The notes under the pieces are model-generated. The model ran no database searches, had not been told where the DNA came from, and was given only the letters and a program-made list of their open reading frames with translations. Positions 1 through 7,462 of a DNA stretch of 27,305 bases are shown here, piece by piece; position 1 is the first letter of the stretch, and every line of letters starts with the position of its first letter. The stretch is from Pseudomonadota bacterium (GTDB lineage Bacteria; Desulfobacterota; Desulfobaccia; Desulfobaccales; 0-14-0-80-60-11): the NCBI GenBank assembly GCA_018897875.1, contig JAHIKF010000259.1:1-27305 (forward strand), written 5' to 3'. A program made the position numbers and the translations under genes.

Positions 1-899
1 ACGCCCGGATGATCCTGATTGAGGGAATCTTTGAGTGCCTTGATTTTTTCCGGAGGCACCGAGCGGCCTTCTGGTTCATCTTCGATATAAAAGCCTAATA
101 TTTCCGGTCGTCCACCCAATTCCCGGCTGAGATTCGCCGGATCGCCGCGAAAATTGGGAAGGTATTTCAGGCCCAGGCGGGCCGATGCCGCTGCTACTCG
201 CCGGATATTATCAGGTTTGGAATCATAACTCTGCACTGCATTGAACCCGGCGGCCCGGATTTCGCTCAAATCGTCGGCCCCGGCTGCGTAAATCCCTACC
301 GGAAAGAAGTTGGGAAGGCGGACTGAGACATCGCAATCCCGCGCCATTCCCCTGGAAGGCCCGGCCACCCAAAGACTGGGAGACCCAAACGCCAGGACCT
401 CCCTATGCGAGTTGGTCACCATAAAGCGAGATTTACCCCGAGTGTTTCCAGAATTTATGCTCAGGAAGATCGGCTGGACCCGTCCGTAGCTGAAATGCTG
501 GTTGATCAGGTGACGCTGTCCGAAGATTTCCACTTCTAAATAGACGCCGTTGGTGAACTTGGGGCGATAGGCGGTGAATTCCAGCCGGTAATCAGTATGG
601 GGTCGAATGTTAGTTACGTGGCACCAGACCCGGCCGTTGCGGTTCGGGCCGCCTTCGATGGCCAGGAGCTTCCCCGGATAACCGGTAACCCGGCAAAAAT
701 ACACCTTGCTGGGCGCAACTCCCGGTATCTTCCGAATATCCCGCTGCCAGCCCTCAGGCAGGTCAGATGCGTCCTGAGATATCTCAAATGCCGGGTTGGG
801 GATGAGATTGGGTGCCTCTTTCGCTAGGGCAAATTTAGGAAAGCAGGCAACCCAGACCACGATGGTGAACAGGGCTAACCTGATGCTTTTCGAAAACAC
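1..899 (-). CDS. Secreted TIM-barrel/glycoside-hydrolase-like protein, 3' end cut by window
   Basis: A reading frame of about 299 codons runs off the left edge, so the C-terminus is missing. The GTG at 899 is chosen as start because GAGGGG lies 8 bases upstream; no in-frame ATG precedes it. Residues 1-26 form a signal peptide ending in FALA before KEAPN, so export is likely. Residues about 30-190 look like a carbohydrate-binding-type beta-sandwich (opening NLIPNPAFE, typical of such modules). From about residue 200 the pattern FFPVGIYAAG, then AAGFNAVQSY and GFYIEDEPE resembles the beta-strand ends of a TIM-barrel hydrolase in which the acidic DEPE could contribute to the active site. The substrate cannot be told. 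It lies 42 bases downstream of the outer-membrane barrel gene and probably shares its transcript. The assignment to a hydrolase fold is inference; the secretion signal is seen directly. Confidence 0.6.
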   Translation of the reverse strand, partial: MFSKSIRLALFTIVVWVACFPKFALAKEAPNLIPNPAFEISQDASDLPEGWQRDIRKIPGVAPSKVYFCRVTGYPGKLLAIEGGPNRNGRVWCHVTNIRPHTDYRLEFTAYRPKFTNGVYLEVEIFGQRHLINQHFSYGRVQPIFLSINSGNTRGKSRFMVTNSHREVLAFGSPSLWVAGPSRGMARDCDVSVRLPNFFPVGIYAAGADDLSEIRAAGFNAVQSYDSKPDNIRRVAAASARLGLKYLPNFRGDPANLSRELGGRPEILGFYIEDEPEGRSVPPEKIKALKDSLNQDHPG

Positions 900-941
900 G
901 CAGGTTTCCCCTCTCAGATTGACCGTACCATCATGGCAAGG

Positions 942-2399
942 TTAGAAAGAACTTTGAACGCCCAAGAGCACTTTATGCTCATTCGTCGGATAGAAGCTAA
1001 AATTTGACCCCCTATTGTAGTAGAGGTAATCAAACCGTAACTTCAGCCACCGGGTGACGGGCCGGCTCAACCCTGCCCCGGCGTAGATAATATTATCATC
1101 CCGTTTTTTCAGTTCGCCCGTACCCGGATCAAATTGGTTAAATATGTAATGATTATTGTAATAAGAAAATGATGCATAAGAAGTAACCTTGAAGTAATGC
1201 CAAAAATGACTTAAGGTAAACAACAGGCCGGTATTAAAATAGCCGGCATTCGCACTGTCCACGTCTTCCTGGAGCGAGCGTTGGGCCACTAAGGACATCT
1301 GGGTAAACCGGCTGAGTTTGTAGAGGGTCTGGATGCTTAAGGCCACGCCATCGGGGTTAAAGCCTCTGGTCTCGGCATTGCGGTCGGAATAGTTGGTTAT
1401 CGAATAACCAACTTTTAAGGTGCCGCTTAATTTAGCAGTGGGGTCCCAGGTTAACCCTGCCATCGGCGTGTAGACCACGTTATCCCTCGTGGAGTCGAAC
1501 GGGTGGGTCCGAATATCAGCAATAAATTGGACCAAGGCTGCGGTTTTGGGCCAAAATTTATAAAAGATTGTCCCCCCGAAGGTATTAGCTTGATAATTAT
1601 CGACCCGATATATGCTTTTCGCAAAACTCAAGGAATCAAATTGGTAATTTGTTTCAATGCGCCACAGGTCCGCCATTTTATAGGTCGCCTGGAAATACGG
1701 GGTGACTCGATTGTAAACCCTTTTCCCGGATAGCGTAAATATTGGCCCAACCTGGAGCAAGGAGGCCTCTTCAGTCGCGTTTCGGTAAGCGGCACCCACC
1801 CTGAGGCTTAGTTTGCTGAAATTGAGCGCCGCATCCGCATTGACATTCTGGTCGTAATGGCTGTTATCACTAAACCGGCTGTAAATAAAGTAATTGCCGA
1901 GATACCCCAAGGACAATTTGTGGGTGCCCGCCACGGGTAATTCAAACCGGATACCCGGGTTGATCATGTTGACAAAATCGGATTTCTTATTGCTATACGT
2001 TTGGAAGACGTTAGTGCGGTAGAGCGTATCATACTCAAAATAGGGAGAAACCCTGAACGGCCCCAACTTGTGTGATTGCCAGCCCCGAATCAAGGTGTCC
2101 TCGGCCCCGCCATAGCCATACGGCGCCAGCATGCCGGTGCTGGGTCCGGGGCCAAAGGTGAGATTATAAGGCGCATAAGGAGCAAAAGGGGTGACGCCCG
2201 GAACAAACTTCGGCAAGACCTCCGGGGGTTTTTCCAGCGGCTTTTCCTGGGCGATGGCTTCTTCCTCAGCCTGAGCCTGGGGCAGCGCCGGTTTCTCCGG
2301 TTGAGGTTCAGCAGCCCAAACTGCGCCTGCATACAATACGATCAGGATGACGAGAAAGATACCCGCCAGGTGCCTCTTCCCCACGCGGCAGTATTTCAT
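942..2399 (-). CDS. Outer-membrane beta-barrel protein (putative porin, BBP2-like)
   Basis: The product has about 485 residues with a signal peptide ending in VWAAEP, a Pro/Glu/Ala-rich segment (about residues 35-65) and then some 380 residues of alternating polar/hydrophobic strands rich in Tyr, Phe and Asn, ending in phenylalanine as expected for BAM-inserted barrels. This matches the putative beta-barrel porin 2 type found in exopolysaccharide loci, where such proteins are thought to form a secretion channel. That role is inferred from family and context. Two starts are possible: ATG 2414, with no ribosome binding site, or ATG 2399, preceded by a run of nine G; the second is preferred. The nine-G run lies between them, so replication slippage there would alter only the longer form. 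It sits 37 bases downstream of the tail-bearing frame that follows FecR, in the same direction. Confidence 0.75.
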   Translation of the reverse strand: MKYCRVGKRHLAGIFLVILIVLYAGAVWAAEPQPEKPALPQAQAEEEAIAQEKPLEKPPEVLPKFVPGVTPFAPYAPYNLTFGPGPSTGMLAPYGYGGAEDTLIRGWQSHKLGPFRVSPYFEYDTLYRTNVFQTYSNKKSDFVNMINPGIRFELPVAGTHKLSLGYLGNYFIYSRFSDNSHYDQNVNADAALNFSKLSLRVGAAYRNATEEASLLQVGPIFTLSGKRVYNRVTPYFQATYKMADLWRIETNYQFDSLSFAKSIYRVDNYQANTFGGTIFYKFWPKTAALVQFIADIRTHPFDSTRDNVVYTPMAGLTWDPTAKLSGTLKVGYSITNYSDRNAETRGFNPDGVALSIQTLYKLSRFTQMSLVAQRSLQEDVDSANAGYFNTGLLFTLSHFWHYFKVTSYASFSYYNNHYIFNQFDPGTGELKKRDDNIIYAGAGLSRPVTRWLKLRFDYLYYNRGSNFSFYPTNEHKVLLGVQSSF

Positions 2400-2436
2400 G
2401 GTTCCCCCCCCCATAAATTTCTTGTCTGGTCTTAGC

Positions 2437-2661
2437 TTAGGCCGAAGGACTGGCTACTCCTCCCCCGGTGCCTCCCCCGCCCCCGCCGGGAAAAGTTGGC
2501 CCGACCCCGAAGGGCGCCCCAGGCGGCGGCCCCGGTGGGGTATAGGTATACGGCGGACCCAACTCTCTGATCCTGCGCAGCAAATCAGACGGATTGTTAC
2601 TGTCACCCAAATTGGCCGGTAAGTCCGGTATATAATAATCTCTCCAGAGTGGCAAAATCAT
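2437..2661 (-). CDS. Small frame carrying the Pro/Gly-rich C-terminal tail (frameshifted FecR tail or separate small protein)
   Basis: This 74-codon frame overlaps the last 59 bases of the FecR-domain gene in the +1 phase. It has no signal peptide. Its C-terminal half reads YTYTPPGPPPGAPFGV, then GPTFPGGGG and a glycine run to VASPSA. The same tail ends the unrelated gene at 3457-4020 (ending VASPSF), and the DNA is about 85 percent alike. Because the other copy is attached to an exported protein, the simplest reading is that this tail once continued the FecR protein and a single-base change separated them: skipping one T after the FecR Leu-Leu codons near 2625 joins the frames. Alternatives are a translationally coupled small protein or a sequencing error. 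The shared tail shows the frame is or was translated. Confidence 0.5.
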   Translation of the reverse strand: MILPLWRDYYIPDLPANLGDSNNPSDLLRRIRELGPPYTYTPPGPPPGAPFGVGPTFPGGGGGGTGGGVASPSA

Positions 2662-3358
2662 CTGCGGTGAGGGTTACGGTGGGGGAAGGCAATTCTACCG
2701 CTCTTATGCGGGAGGCCTGCATGGCGCCTATCATCCTGCGGCCCAGATTGGCCGCCCGGACATCTGCCTGCTTGGCCAGACGAGCAACATCGCCGTGCCA
2801 CTTTTGGCCTCGCGAGCCCATGCTTACCTTGTCACCCTTGCCAGGCTTATTGGAACTGGCAGACACAGTCCCCGATTTTACATATACATCAGTGAAATCG
2901 GGACCGATCAGGATAAATAACTCGGTACCGCGAATCCCCAGTATCGCATTAGGGGTTTTTACCAGGAACTCTTTCTTTGCTAAGGTTTCCACGGGCACAA
3001 TCAGGCGTATCAGCCCCTGGGTCAACCTGGATAAAGCTCCTTGTTCCCCTTTTTTAGGGTCATACATATAAGATTCGATGACGATATCACTGAGCGGTGC
3101 AACCGTAAGGGTGGAGGCATCTAAAAACTGCAGCTGAGCCCGGGACAGGGCTTCGGTCTTGATTCGGTCATTAACCTCGGCCGCGGTTTGCGGCTGAGCG
3201 GGAATGGGCTTAGTTGTTTTGGCTTTGTACAGCTCTACCTGTCCCTCCACCTGAGTAAATCGGCCCACTTCCGCTGCCATGAGGTCCCAGGGGAATAGGG
3301 TGATGAGGAGCAGAGAAAGAGTAATTCTGAATCCCAGTCTCTCCATACGTCTCATCAT
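2603..3358 (-). CDS. FecR-domain periplasmic protein
   Basis: The product is 251 residues, with a signal peptide (residues 1-29, ending DLMAAE) followed by a FecR-type domain. VGRFTQVEGQVELY, LSRAQLQFLDASTLTVAP, FLVKTPNAILGIRGTELFI and VYVKSGTV are the recognisable beta-strand motifs; the segment TPNAILGIRGTEL is the family hallmark. No transmembrane anti-sigma N-terminus is present, so this is the secreted structural type seen beside polysaccharide and surface-protein genes, not a FecI regulator. The start at 3358 has GAGG 9 bases upstream; a second ATG follows directly. The frame stops just after LTGQFG, while the +1 frame carries on with a tail shared by the neighbouring gene, so the C-terminus may be truncated by a frameshift. 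It is the second gene of the run starting at 4020. Confidence 0.8.
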   Translation of the reverse strand: MMRRMERLGFRITLSLLLITLFPWDLMAAEVGRFTQVEGQVELYKAKTTKPIPAQPQTAAEVNDRIKTEALSRAQLQFLDASTLTVAPLSDIVIESYMYDPKKGEQGALSRLTQGLIRLIVPVETLAKKEFLVKTPNAILGIRGTELFILIGPDFTDVYVKSGTVSASSNKPGKGDKVSMGSRGQKWHGDVARLAKQADVRAANLGRRMIGAMQASRIRAVELPSPTVTLTADDFATLERLLYTGLTGQFG

Positions 3359-3456
3359 GAATTTTTCCTCAACCGGCGCATCCCCACCAAAGAATCTTTC
3401 CTGATAACCTGTGTGGCAGGGGAAAAAGCACCTGGCAATAATTAGTTTTCAACTGG

Positions 3457-4020
3457 TTAGAACGAAGGACTGGCTACCCCCCCTCCGCCACCGCCACCGC
3501 CCCCACCGGGAAAAGTTGGCCCCACCCCGAATGGCGCCCCAGGCGGCGGCCCCGGGGGAGTATACGCATAAGTTTCGGCGTTGGGAAGGCCCATGCTGGC
3601 CAGGCAGTCCCTCACCTGCTGCAACTCGCTCCCGGCGGCCATCATGGCATTGGCAATTTCCACTGCGTCCTTGCCAATCTCCTTGGCCCATTTCATCAGG
3701 GGGCAAGCGCCGCAGGTCTCCCTTAACTTCGGGTCCGCCGCACACCTATCCAGAAAGTACTTAAATAGCCTGGAGAGATCGCCTCCCTGAGCTACGGCGG
3801 CTTTGAACAACTTCTCAGGGTTGGCCCCGGCGTCCAGTGCCTGCCCCAGGATTGCCTCCATGGTCAGACCCGCTCCCAAGCCGTTGGCGATGACTCTATC
3901 CAAGGGCAAGCCGGCGGCAATGTCTCCCGGCACGGTCGCCCCAACCGGCCAAGCGCCCAGGAGCAGGAGGAAGATGATCACGACGCTCCGGCTCACCAAA
4001 TTTTTCATCACGTTACGCAT
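3457..4020 (-). CDS. Exported helical protein with Pro/Gly-rich C-terminal tail
   Basis: The product is 187 residues. The ATG at 4020 has a strong GAGGAGG site 6-8 bases upstream. Residues 1-28 form a signal peptide (LLLLGAWPVGA). Residues 30-140 are predicted mostly helical, with alternating Ala/Gly/Leu/Asp and three to four cysteines (CAADP, ETCGACPL, DCLAS) that could form disulfides in the periplasm. The last about 40 residues, from YAYTPPGPPPGAPFGV to a run of ten Gly and VASPSF, form a low-complexity tail repeated in the frame at 2437-2661. I do not recognise the family. The tail ends in Phe, as do BAM substrates, but the body is not a barrel. It heads the minus-strand run containing FecR and the barrel, and diverges from the riboswitch-controlled metallopeptidase. 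Confidence 0.7.
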   Translation of the reverse strand: MRNVMKNLVSRSVVIIFLLLLGAWPVGATVPGDIAAGLPLDRVIANGLGAGLTMEAILGQALDAGANPEKLFKAAVAQGGDLSRLFKYFLDRCAADPKLRETCGACPLMKWAKEIGKDAVEIANAMMAAGSELQQVRDCLASMGLPNAETYAYTPPGPPPGAPFGVGPTFPGGGGGGGGGGVASPSF

Positions 4021-4215
4021 GTGGACCTCCTCGAGACGGTACCCAGATCAGGGGTTCTCAGGAATATTAAAAATGTTCTTAATAACCTTTCCCAATTACT
4101 TTTACAATACTTGTCGCCACAAAGGCAAGTTAATTATCTTGGGCAATCAATTATTTCGACCCCGTGCAGAAGCAATGGCAACGGCCTTACACCGTCGACC
4201 CGAGCCACGAACTTC
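4021..4215. other. Divergent intergenic region, left part
   Basis: This part of the 470-base divergent spacer lies upstream of the gene starting at 4020. It is AT-rich around 4060-4160 and presumably holds the minus-strand promoter, but no convincing -35/-10 pair was found. The ribosome binding site GAGGAGG for 4020 sits at 4026-4032. The rest of the spacer is the promoter and riboswitch leader listed separately. Confidence 0.4.
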
Positions 4216-4243
4216 TTGGCTCTCTTGGCCCTTCCCCTATAAT
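4216..4243 (+). promoter_or_regulatory. Sigma70-type promoter for the riboswitch leader
   Basis: TTGGCT (4216-4221), a 16-base spacer and a perfect TATAAT (4238-4243). Transcription from about 4250 would give a leader of about 240 bases containing the whole GEMM aptamer and terminator before the ATG at 4491, which fits. Not tested against alternatives. Confidence 0.55.
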
Positions 4244-4298
4244 GTAAAAAATTAACGCCTGAACCCAATCAGCCGATAAGAAGAACAGCGATAAAATT

Positions 4299-4393
4299 GG
4301 GTCACCGATAATGGCAAACTATCCGAAAGGATAGGGCGCAAAGTCTCCAGCCTACAGCCTCCAAAGGCTATGGTAGCGGGATTGCCGAAGTGA
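4299..4393 (+). promoter_or_regulatory. Cyclic-di-GMP-I (GEMM-I) riboswitch
   Basis: The aptamer core is seen directly. TCAC (4302-4305) pairs with GTGA (4390-4393) as the closing stem. Next come ATGGCAAAC, a perfect CTATCC-GAAA-GGATAG hairpin with a GNRA tetraloop, and the conserved GGCGCAAAG. The second arm carries the tetraloop receptor, CCTACAG on one side and TATGG on the other, and then GGTAGCGGGATTGCCGA. This order and these conserved blocks are those of the GEMM-I family that senses cyclic di-GMP. By my alignment to the Vibrio Vc2 aptamer, the ligand-contacting position 20 is G, which favours cyclic di-GMP over the cGAMP-sensing subclass (A at that position); numbering was done by eye. 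It lies in the leader of the secreted metallopeptidase at 4491. Confidence 0.9.
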
Positions 4394-4409
4394 AAACCAT
4401 TATGATATT

Positions 4410-4439
4410 GGCCCGAGCTATCTCGGGCCTTAGTTATTT
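4410..4439 (+). terminator. Intrinsic terminator (expression platform of the riboswitch)
   Basis: GGCCCGAG (4410-4417), loop CTAT, CTCGGGCC (4422-4429), then TTAGTTATTT. It begins 17 bases after the aptamer closes and lies before the start codon, so it is the probable expression platform. A second hairpin, GGCCTTA (4426-4432) with TAAGGCC (4439-4445), reuses its 3' arm and would exclude it. Confidence 0.7.
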
Positions 4440-4490
4440 AAGGCCAGGGCTGCAGGCAATTTAAGACATGCTTCAGGAAGGAGACCGGAA

Positions 4491-5093
4491 ATGCTATCCC
4501 TACGACGACAACCGCCGCTACTCTGGCTCTGTTGTCTTTTTCTGGGATTAAGCGTTTCGGGGTTCATCCCCCCGGCCCAGGCTCAGCAGGTTTTCCACAC
4601 TCAATCGGCTACAATCTATTACGAGGACCCCGCAAGCCTGCGGGAAATGGAACACCGGTTGCGCTTCTCCCAGGCGAGCAAGTTTTCCCAGAGTTATTTC
4701 TATACCCAAGACCCCGTCCAGGCTGCCTTGTCGCCGGGGTTGGCTGCCAAGGTAGACGGTCTCTTGGCTAAGGTTTGCCTGCTCCTCAACAAGTGGCCCA
4801 AAAAGGCCCAGGGCCTCAGGATCTTTCTCTTGAAAGATGGCAAGCAGGTGCGGCAGCGGCACCTGGTCTTCCAACCTTTTCAAAATGGCGGTCCTTCATG
4901 GTTCGGATATGGCCGTCTGGAAGCCTTTTACGAGCCGCGCACCCGCTCCATCTTCCTGTCCCTCGAGGATCTGCATGCCGGGATTCTGGCCCATGAACTG
5001 ACCCACTTTGTCCTGTGCGAGTCTTTTGCCGTGCCTCCCCCTGCCTCATTGCAGGAAGATTGGGGCAGATATGTCGAGTCCAGCCTGGATTAG
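4491..5093 (+). CDS. Secreted HELTH zinc-metallopeptidase under riboswitch control
   Basis: The product is 200 residues. The ATG has AAGGAG 7 bases upstream. Residues 1-32 form a signal peptide ending AQAQ. The mature part carries a HExxH zinc site, HELTH at residues 168-172, with Glu189 in LQEDWGRYVE placed as a gluzincin-type third ligand. The length and late position of the site resemble small peptidase-MA-like secreted enzymes. The substrate is unknown. Cyclic-di-GMP riboswitches are known to control a secreted metalloprotease in Clostridioides difficile that trims surface adhesins, and this arrangement suggests a comparable job on the envelope or exopolysaccharide-associated proteins nearby; that is inference. 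It is oriented against the surrounding minus-strand genes and its stop overlaps the end of the PpiC gene by 4 bases, tail to tail. Confidence 0.8.
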   Translation: MLSLRRQPPLLWLCCLFLGLSVSGFIPPAQAQQVFHTQSATIYYEDPASLREMEHRLRFSQASKFSQSYFYTQDPVQAALSPGLAAKVDGLLAKVCLLLNKWPKKAQGLRIFLLKDGKQVRQRHLVFQPFQNGGPSWFGYGRLEAFYEPRTRSIFLSLEDLHAGILAHELTHFVLCESFAVPPPASLQEDWGRYVESSLD

Positions 5094-5917
5094 CGCCATA
5101 TATGAGCCGGATTGATTTCCAGTCGATTTTGTCCTTTGAGACTGTTGACCCAATTCTGCAGCCGTTCCTTTTCCTTGCGGTCGGTCAACTCTCGGACAAT
5201 TTGATCCCTAACTTTCTCCAACGGTAATACCGCCTCTTCCCGTTTGTCGACAACTTCAAGCACAAACCAGTGCGAATCAATTTTGACGACTTGCGGTTTC
5301 TTTAAGGGCAATGTCAGTATTTGCTTCTTCCAGGATTCATTTAAAGCCGCCAGACAAACCTCTCCTGAGTCAACTGCTTCAGATGCAGAAACCTTTTGGA
5401 CCCAGTGATCCTCCACAACCTTGGCTTGGTCAGGGTCATCTGCTGATACATAGCGGAATTGCAGCATCTGGCCCATATCCCGATAATAATTTCTTATATC
5501 GTCTTCATCTATCTTTATTTGCCCTGCCAGCTCCTTCTCCTTAAGAGAAAAGAGATGCTTAATCAAGACCTGCTCTTTCATTTCTTCCAGTTCTTTAATT
5601 ATTTCTGGCTGGTCGCTCAATCGCTGGCGGCTTGCTTCTGCCAGCAGAAGTTTCTTCTCCAGATATTTTTCCAACAACTCGCGTTTCATGGCTGGAGTTA
5701 TTTGCAAGCGAGGGTTCCGGCGACTCTGCTGCTCTAAGTAAGCCTGAAACTCCTGGACATCGACTGTTTGATTGCCGATGCGTGCCAGCCAGTCGGGTCC
5801 CGCCTGGGCCGGGTTATCCCCGGGGGAGGAGCCACAAGCGAGAAGCAAGGCCGTGAACCCAAACAAGCATAACCAAGAAAGCCCATGGCGTCGCCGCCCC
5901 CAACAGAATTTAGTCAT
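5090..5917 (-). CDS. PpiC/SurA-type peptidyl-prolyl isomerase-like lipoprotein
   Basis: The start is taken at ATG 5917, giving 275 residues, because it places a lipoprotein signal directly at the N-terminus: Arg-rich, then FTALLLACGS with lipobox Cys28. A longer frame from 6004 adds 29 implausible residues. Residues 45-150 are a helical SurA-N-like chaperone region (ITPAMKRELLEKYLEKKLLL), and about 150-250 correspond to a PPIC domain (LQFRYVSADDPDQA, WFVLEVVDKREE). Such proteins accompany exopolysaccharide/exosortase loci (EpsD type) and assist folding of exported proteins. Whether isomerase activity remains is unclear; the domain looks degenerate. It follows the TPR protein by 19 bases and is probably cotranscribed from the NusG-like gene. 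Confidence 0.75.
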   Translation of the reverse strand: MTKFCWGRRRHGLSWLCLFGFTALLLACGSSPGDNPAQAGPDWLARIGNQTVDVQEFQAYLEQQSRRNPRLQITPAMKRELLEKYLEKKLLLAEASRQRLSDQPEIIKELEEMKEQVLIKHLFSLKEKELAGQIKIDEDDIRNYYRDMGQMLQFRYVSADDPDQAKVVEDHWVQKVSASEAVDSGEVCLAALNESWKKQILTLPLKKPQVVKIDSHWFVLEVVDKREEAVLPLEKVRDQIVRELTDRKEKERLQNWVNSLKGQNRLEINPAHIWR

Positions 5918-5936
5918 GTGCACCCATGAGGAAAAT

Positions 5937-7376
5937 TTAGGGGCTGCGCTCCAGAGTCTGGGCCAAATTGGCGGCAAGCTCCGGGGAGATGTCCCGGAGG
6001 GCAAAATACTGTTGCCAGGCTCCGGCCCGATTCCAGGACGTCAGGTAGGCCAGGGCTAAATAATAGCGGGGCAGGCCTTGGCCGGGTTTCAGGCGTACCG
6101 CTTCTTTAAGCAAAACCACAGCCTCGGTTGGCTGACCCAAATCCTCTACCAATAACCTGCCGCCATCCAGGTAGGCCTGAAAAAACCCTGGGTCTGACTT
6201 GATCGCCTGGTTAAAGGCCTCCACACCTTCTTGGGTGCGGTTTTCTTTGAGCGCGATATTGCCTATATACCACCAACTCTTGGCCCCCTGGGCCGGATCA
6301 TCCTTGGCCCTTCCCAGACATTCTTTCGCCTTGCCCAGTTCGCCCCCCTTATAAGCTAATTCTCCCAGGCGGAACCAGGCTTCGATCAGGTCAGGGGCCA
6401 GCTTCGCAGCCTGGTCATAATCTCCCGCGGCCGCGGCCGCCTTGCCTTGCCGCTCCCGGGCCTTGCCCAGCCAGAGAAACGCCAGGGCGTATCCCGATAA
6501 TCCCCGGGTCGCCTCTTCCAAATCCTTTTCGGCGCCATCCCAGTCGCCCAGGTGATATCTGGCCACCCCGCGTCCAAAGAAGGCTTCGGGCAGGACCCCC
6601 GGCTGAGTTATGGCCGCGGTGAATTTTTTTTGAGCTTCTGGCCAATCCCGCCGCAAACTTAAGAGGACACCCTCCCAAAAATCTTTGATTCCCGGAGCAT
6701 CAAACCTTTTTAAGGGCTCTTCCGGCCATCTCACGGCCTCTTTTTTGCCATCGTTTTTGGGGAGAAAATGTTCCCGCTGCCTGGCCAGGTAAAGACCGTA
6801 GGTTTCAGATTTATTGGGGTCTCCGGTAAAAGTATGGAACATGCCCACCAATTCCCCCCGACGGTTGAGAATGGGGGAGCCCGGTTCGGTTTCCAGTTTA
6901 TCCGGCTTTAGCTTCAGGAGAGTCAAGCGGGGCGAAAAGGGGAGGGCCGTGGTCAGCTCTGCCTCCCGCAATTGCAGAGCGTCCTTTTGTCTGATCCCCA
7001 CCCAGATTTTTTCCGGTGGCTGCAACCGCGAGGCCGGGCCCACGACGACTATTTTTGAGCTTTCCGGCTCAATCTGCAAGAGCGCCACGTCTTGGAGGCT
7101 GTCCCAGCGGCTGATCTTCTTAATAATATGCAGGGCGCCGTCAGCCGTCTTCACCACCCCGGACCGGCTGTCAGCCATGATACTGGCGCTGGTGAGCACG
7201 CTCCCTTCCCGGCCCACCAAGATACCCATCCCCTGGCGCCAGGGATTCCCCTGCTCATCCAGGCTTACCACCGAAACCAGGGCTTCGGCCGGTTCTTTGG
7301 CAATTCCCTCTGAGACCAGCAAGGAAATCCAAACGAAGCCCAAGCCCAGGAAAGCCAGGGCAGCCTGTTTTTTCAT
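5937..7376 (-). CDS. Trypsin-like (S1) pseudo-protease domain fused to TPR repeats
   Basis: The product is 479 residues, with a signal peptide (residues 1-26, ending EGIAKEP). Residues 30-190 follow the DegP/S1C fold: GMGILVGREGSVLTSASI is the strand that normally carries the catalytic His (as in LTNxHV), but Ser65 stands in its place. DVALLQIE (Asp96) and EPGSPIL (Ser167) keep the other two triad positions. It is therefore probably inactive as a protease, acting as a binding domain. Residues about 230-470 hold five or six tetratricopeptide repeats (AFFGRGVARYHLGDWDGAEK, YDQAAKLAPDLIEAWFRLGE). Periplasmic location suggests a scaffold for assembly of exported components. It is preceded by the NusG-like gene (86-base gap) and followed by the PpiC-like lipoprotein. 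Confidence 0.8.
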   Translation of the reverse strand: MKKQAALAFLGLGFVWISLLVSEGIAKEPAEALVSVVSLDEQGNPWRQGMGILVGREGSVLTSASIMADSRSGVVKTADGALHIIKKISRWDSLQDVALLQIEPESSKIVVVGPASRLQPPEKIWVGIRQKDALQLREAELTTALPFSPRLTLLKLKPDKLETEPGSPILNRRGELVGMFHTFTGDPNKSETYGLYLARQREHFLPKNDGKKEAVRWPEEPLKRFDAPGIKDFWEGVLLSLRRDWPEAQKKFTAAITQPGVLPEAFFGRGVARYHLGDWDGAEKDLEEATRGLSGYALAFLWLGKARERQGKAAAAAGDYDQAAKLAPDLIEAWFRLGELAYKGGELGKAKECLGRAKDDPAQGAKSWWYIGNIALKENRTQEGVEAFNQAIKSDPGFFQAYLDGGRLLVEDLGQPTEAVVLLKEAVRLKPGQGLPRYYLALAYLTSWNRAGAWQQYFALRDISPELAANLAQTLERSP

Positions 7377-7462
7377 CCAGACGCCGCCATAATTTTACTA
7401 CGAATCGCTAATGCTTATGTTGGAGGGAACAGCTTAATGGAGGCAATTATAAAACAAAGCAT

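Noticed and set aside
4070..4110. Sigma54-type promoter (TGGC...TTGT on the minus strand) for the gene at 4020
   Set aside because: Spacing between the GG and the TTG element is one base off and the -12 GC is missing.
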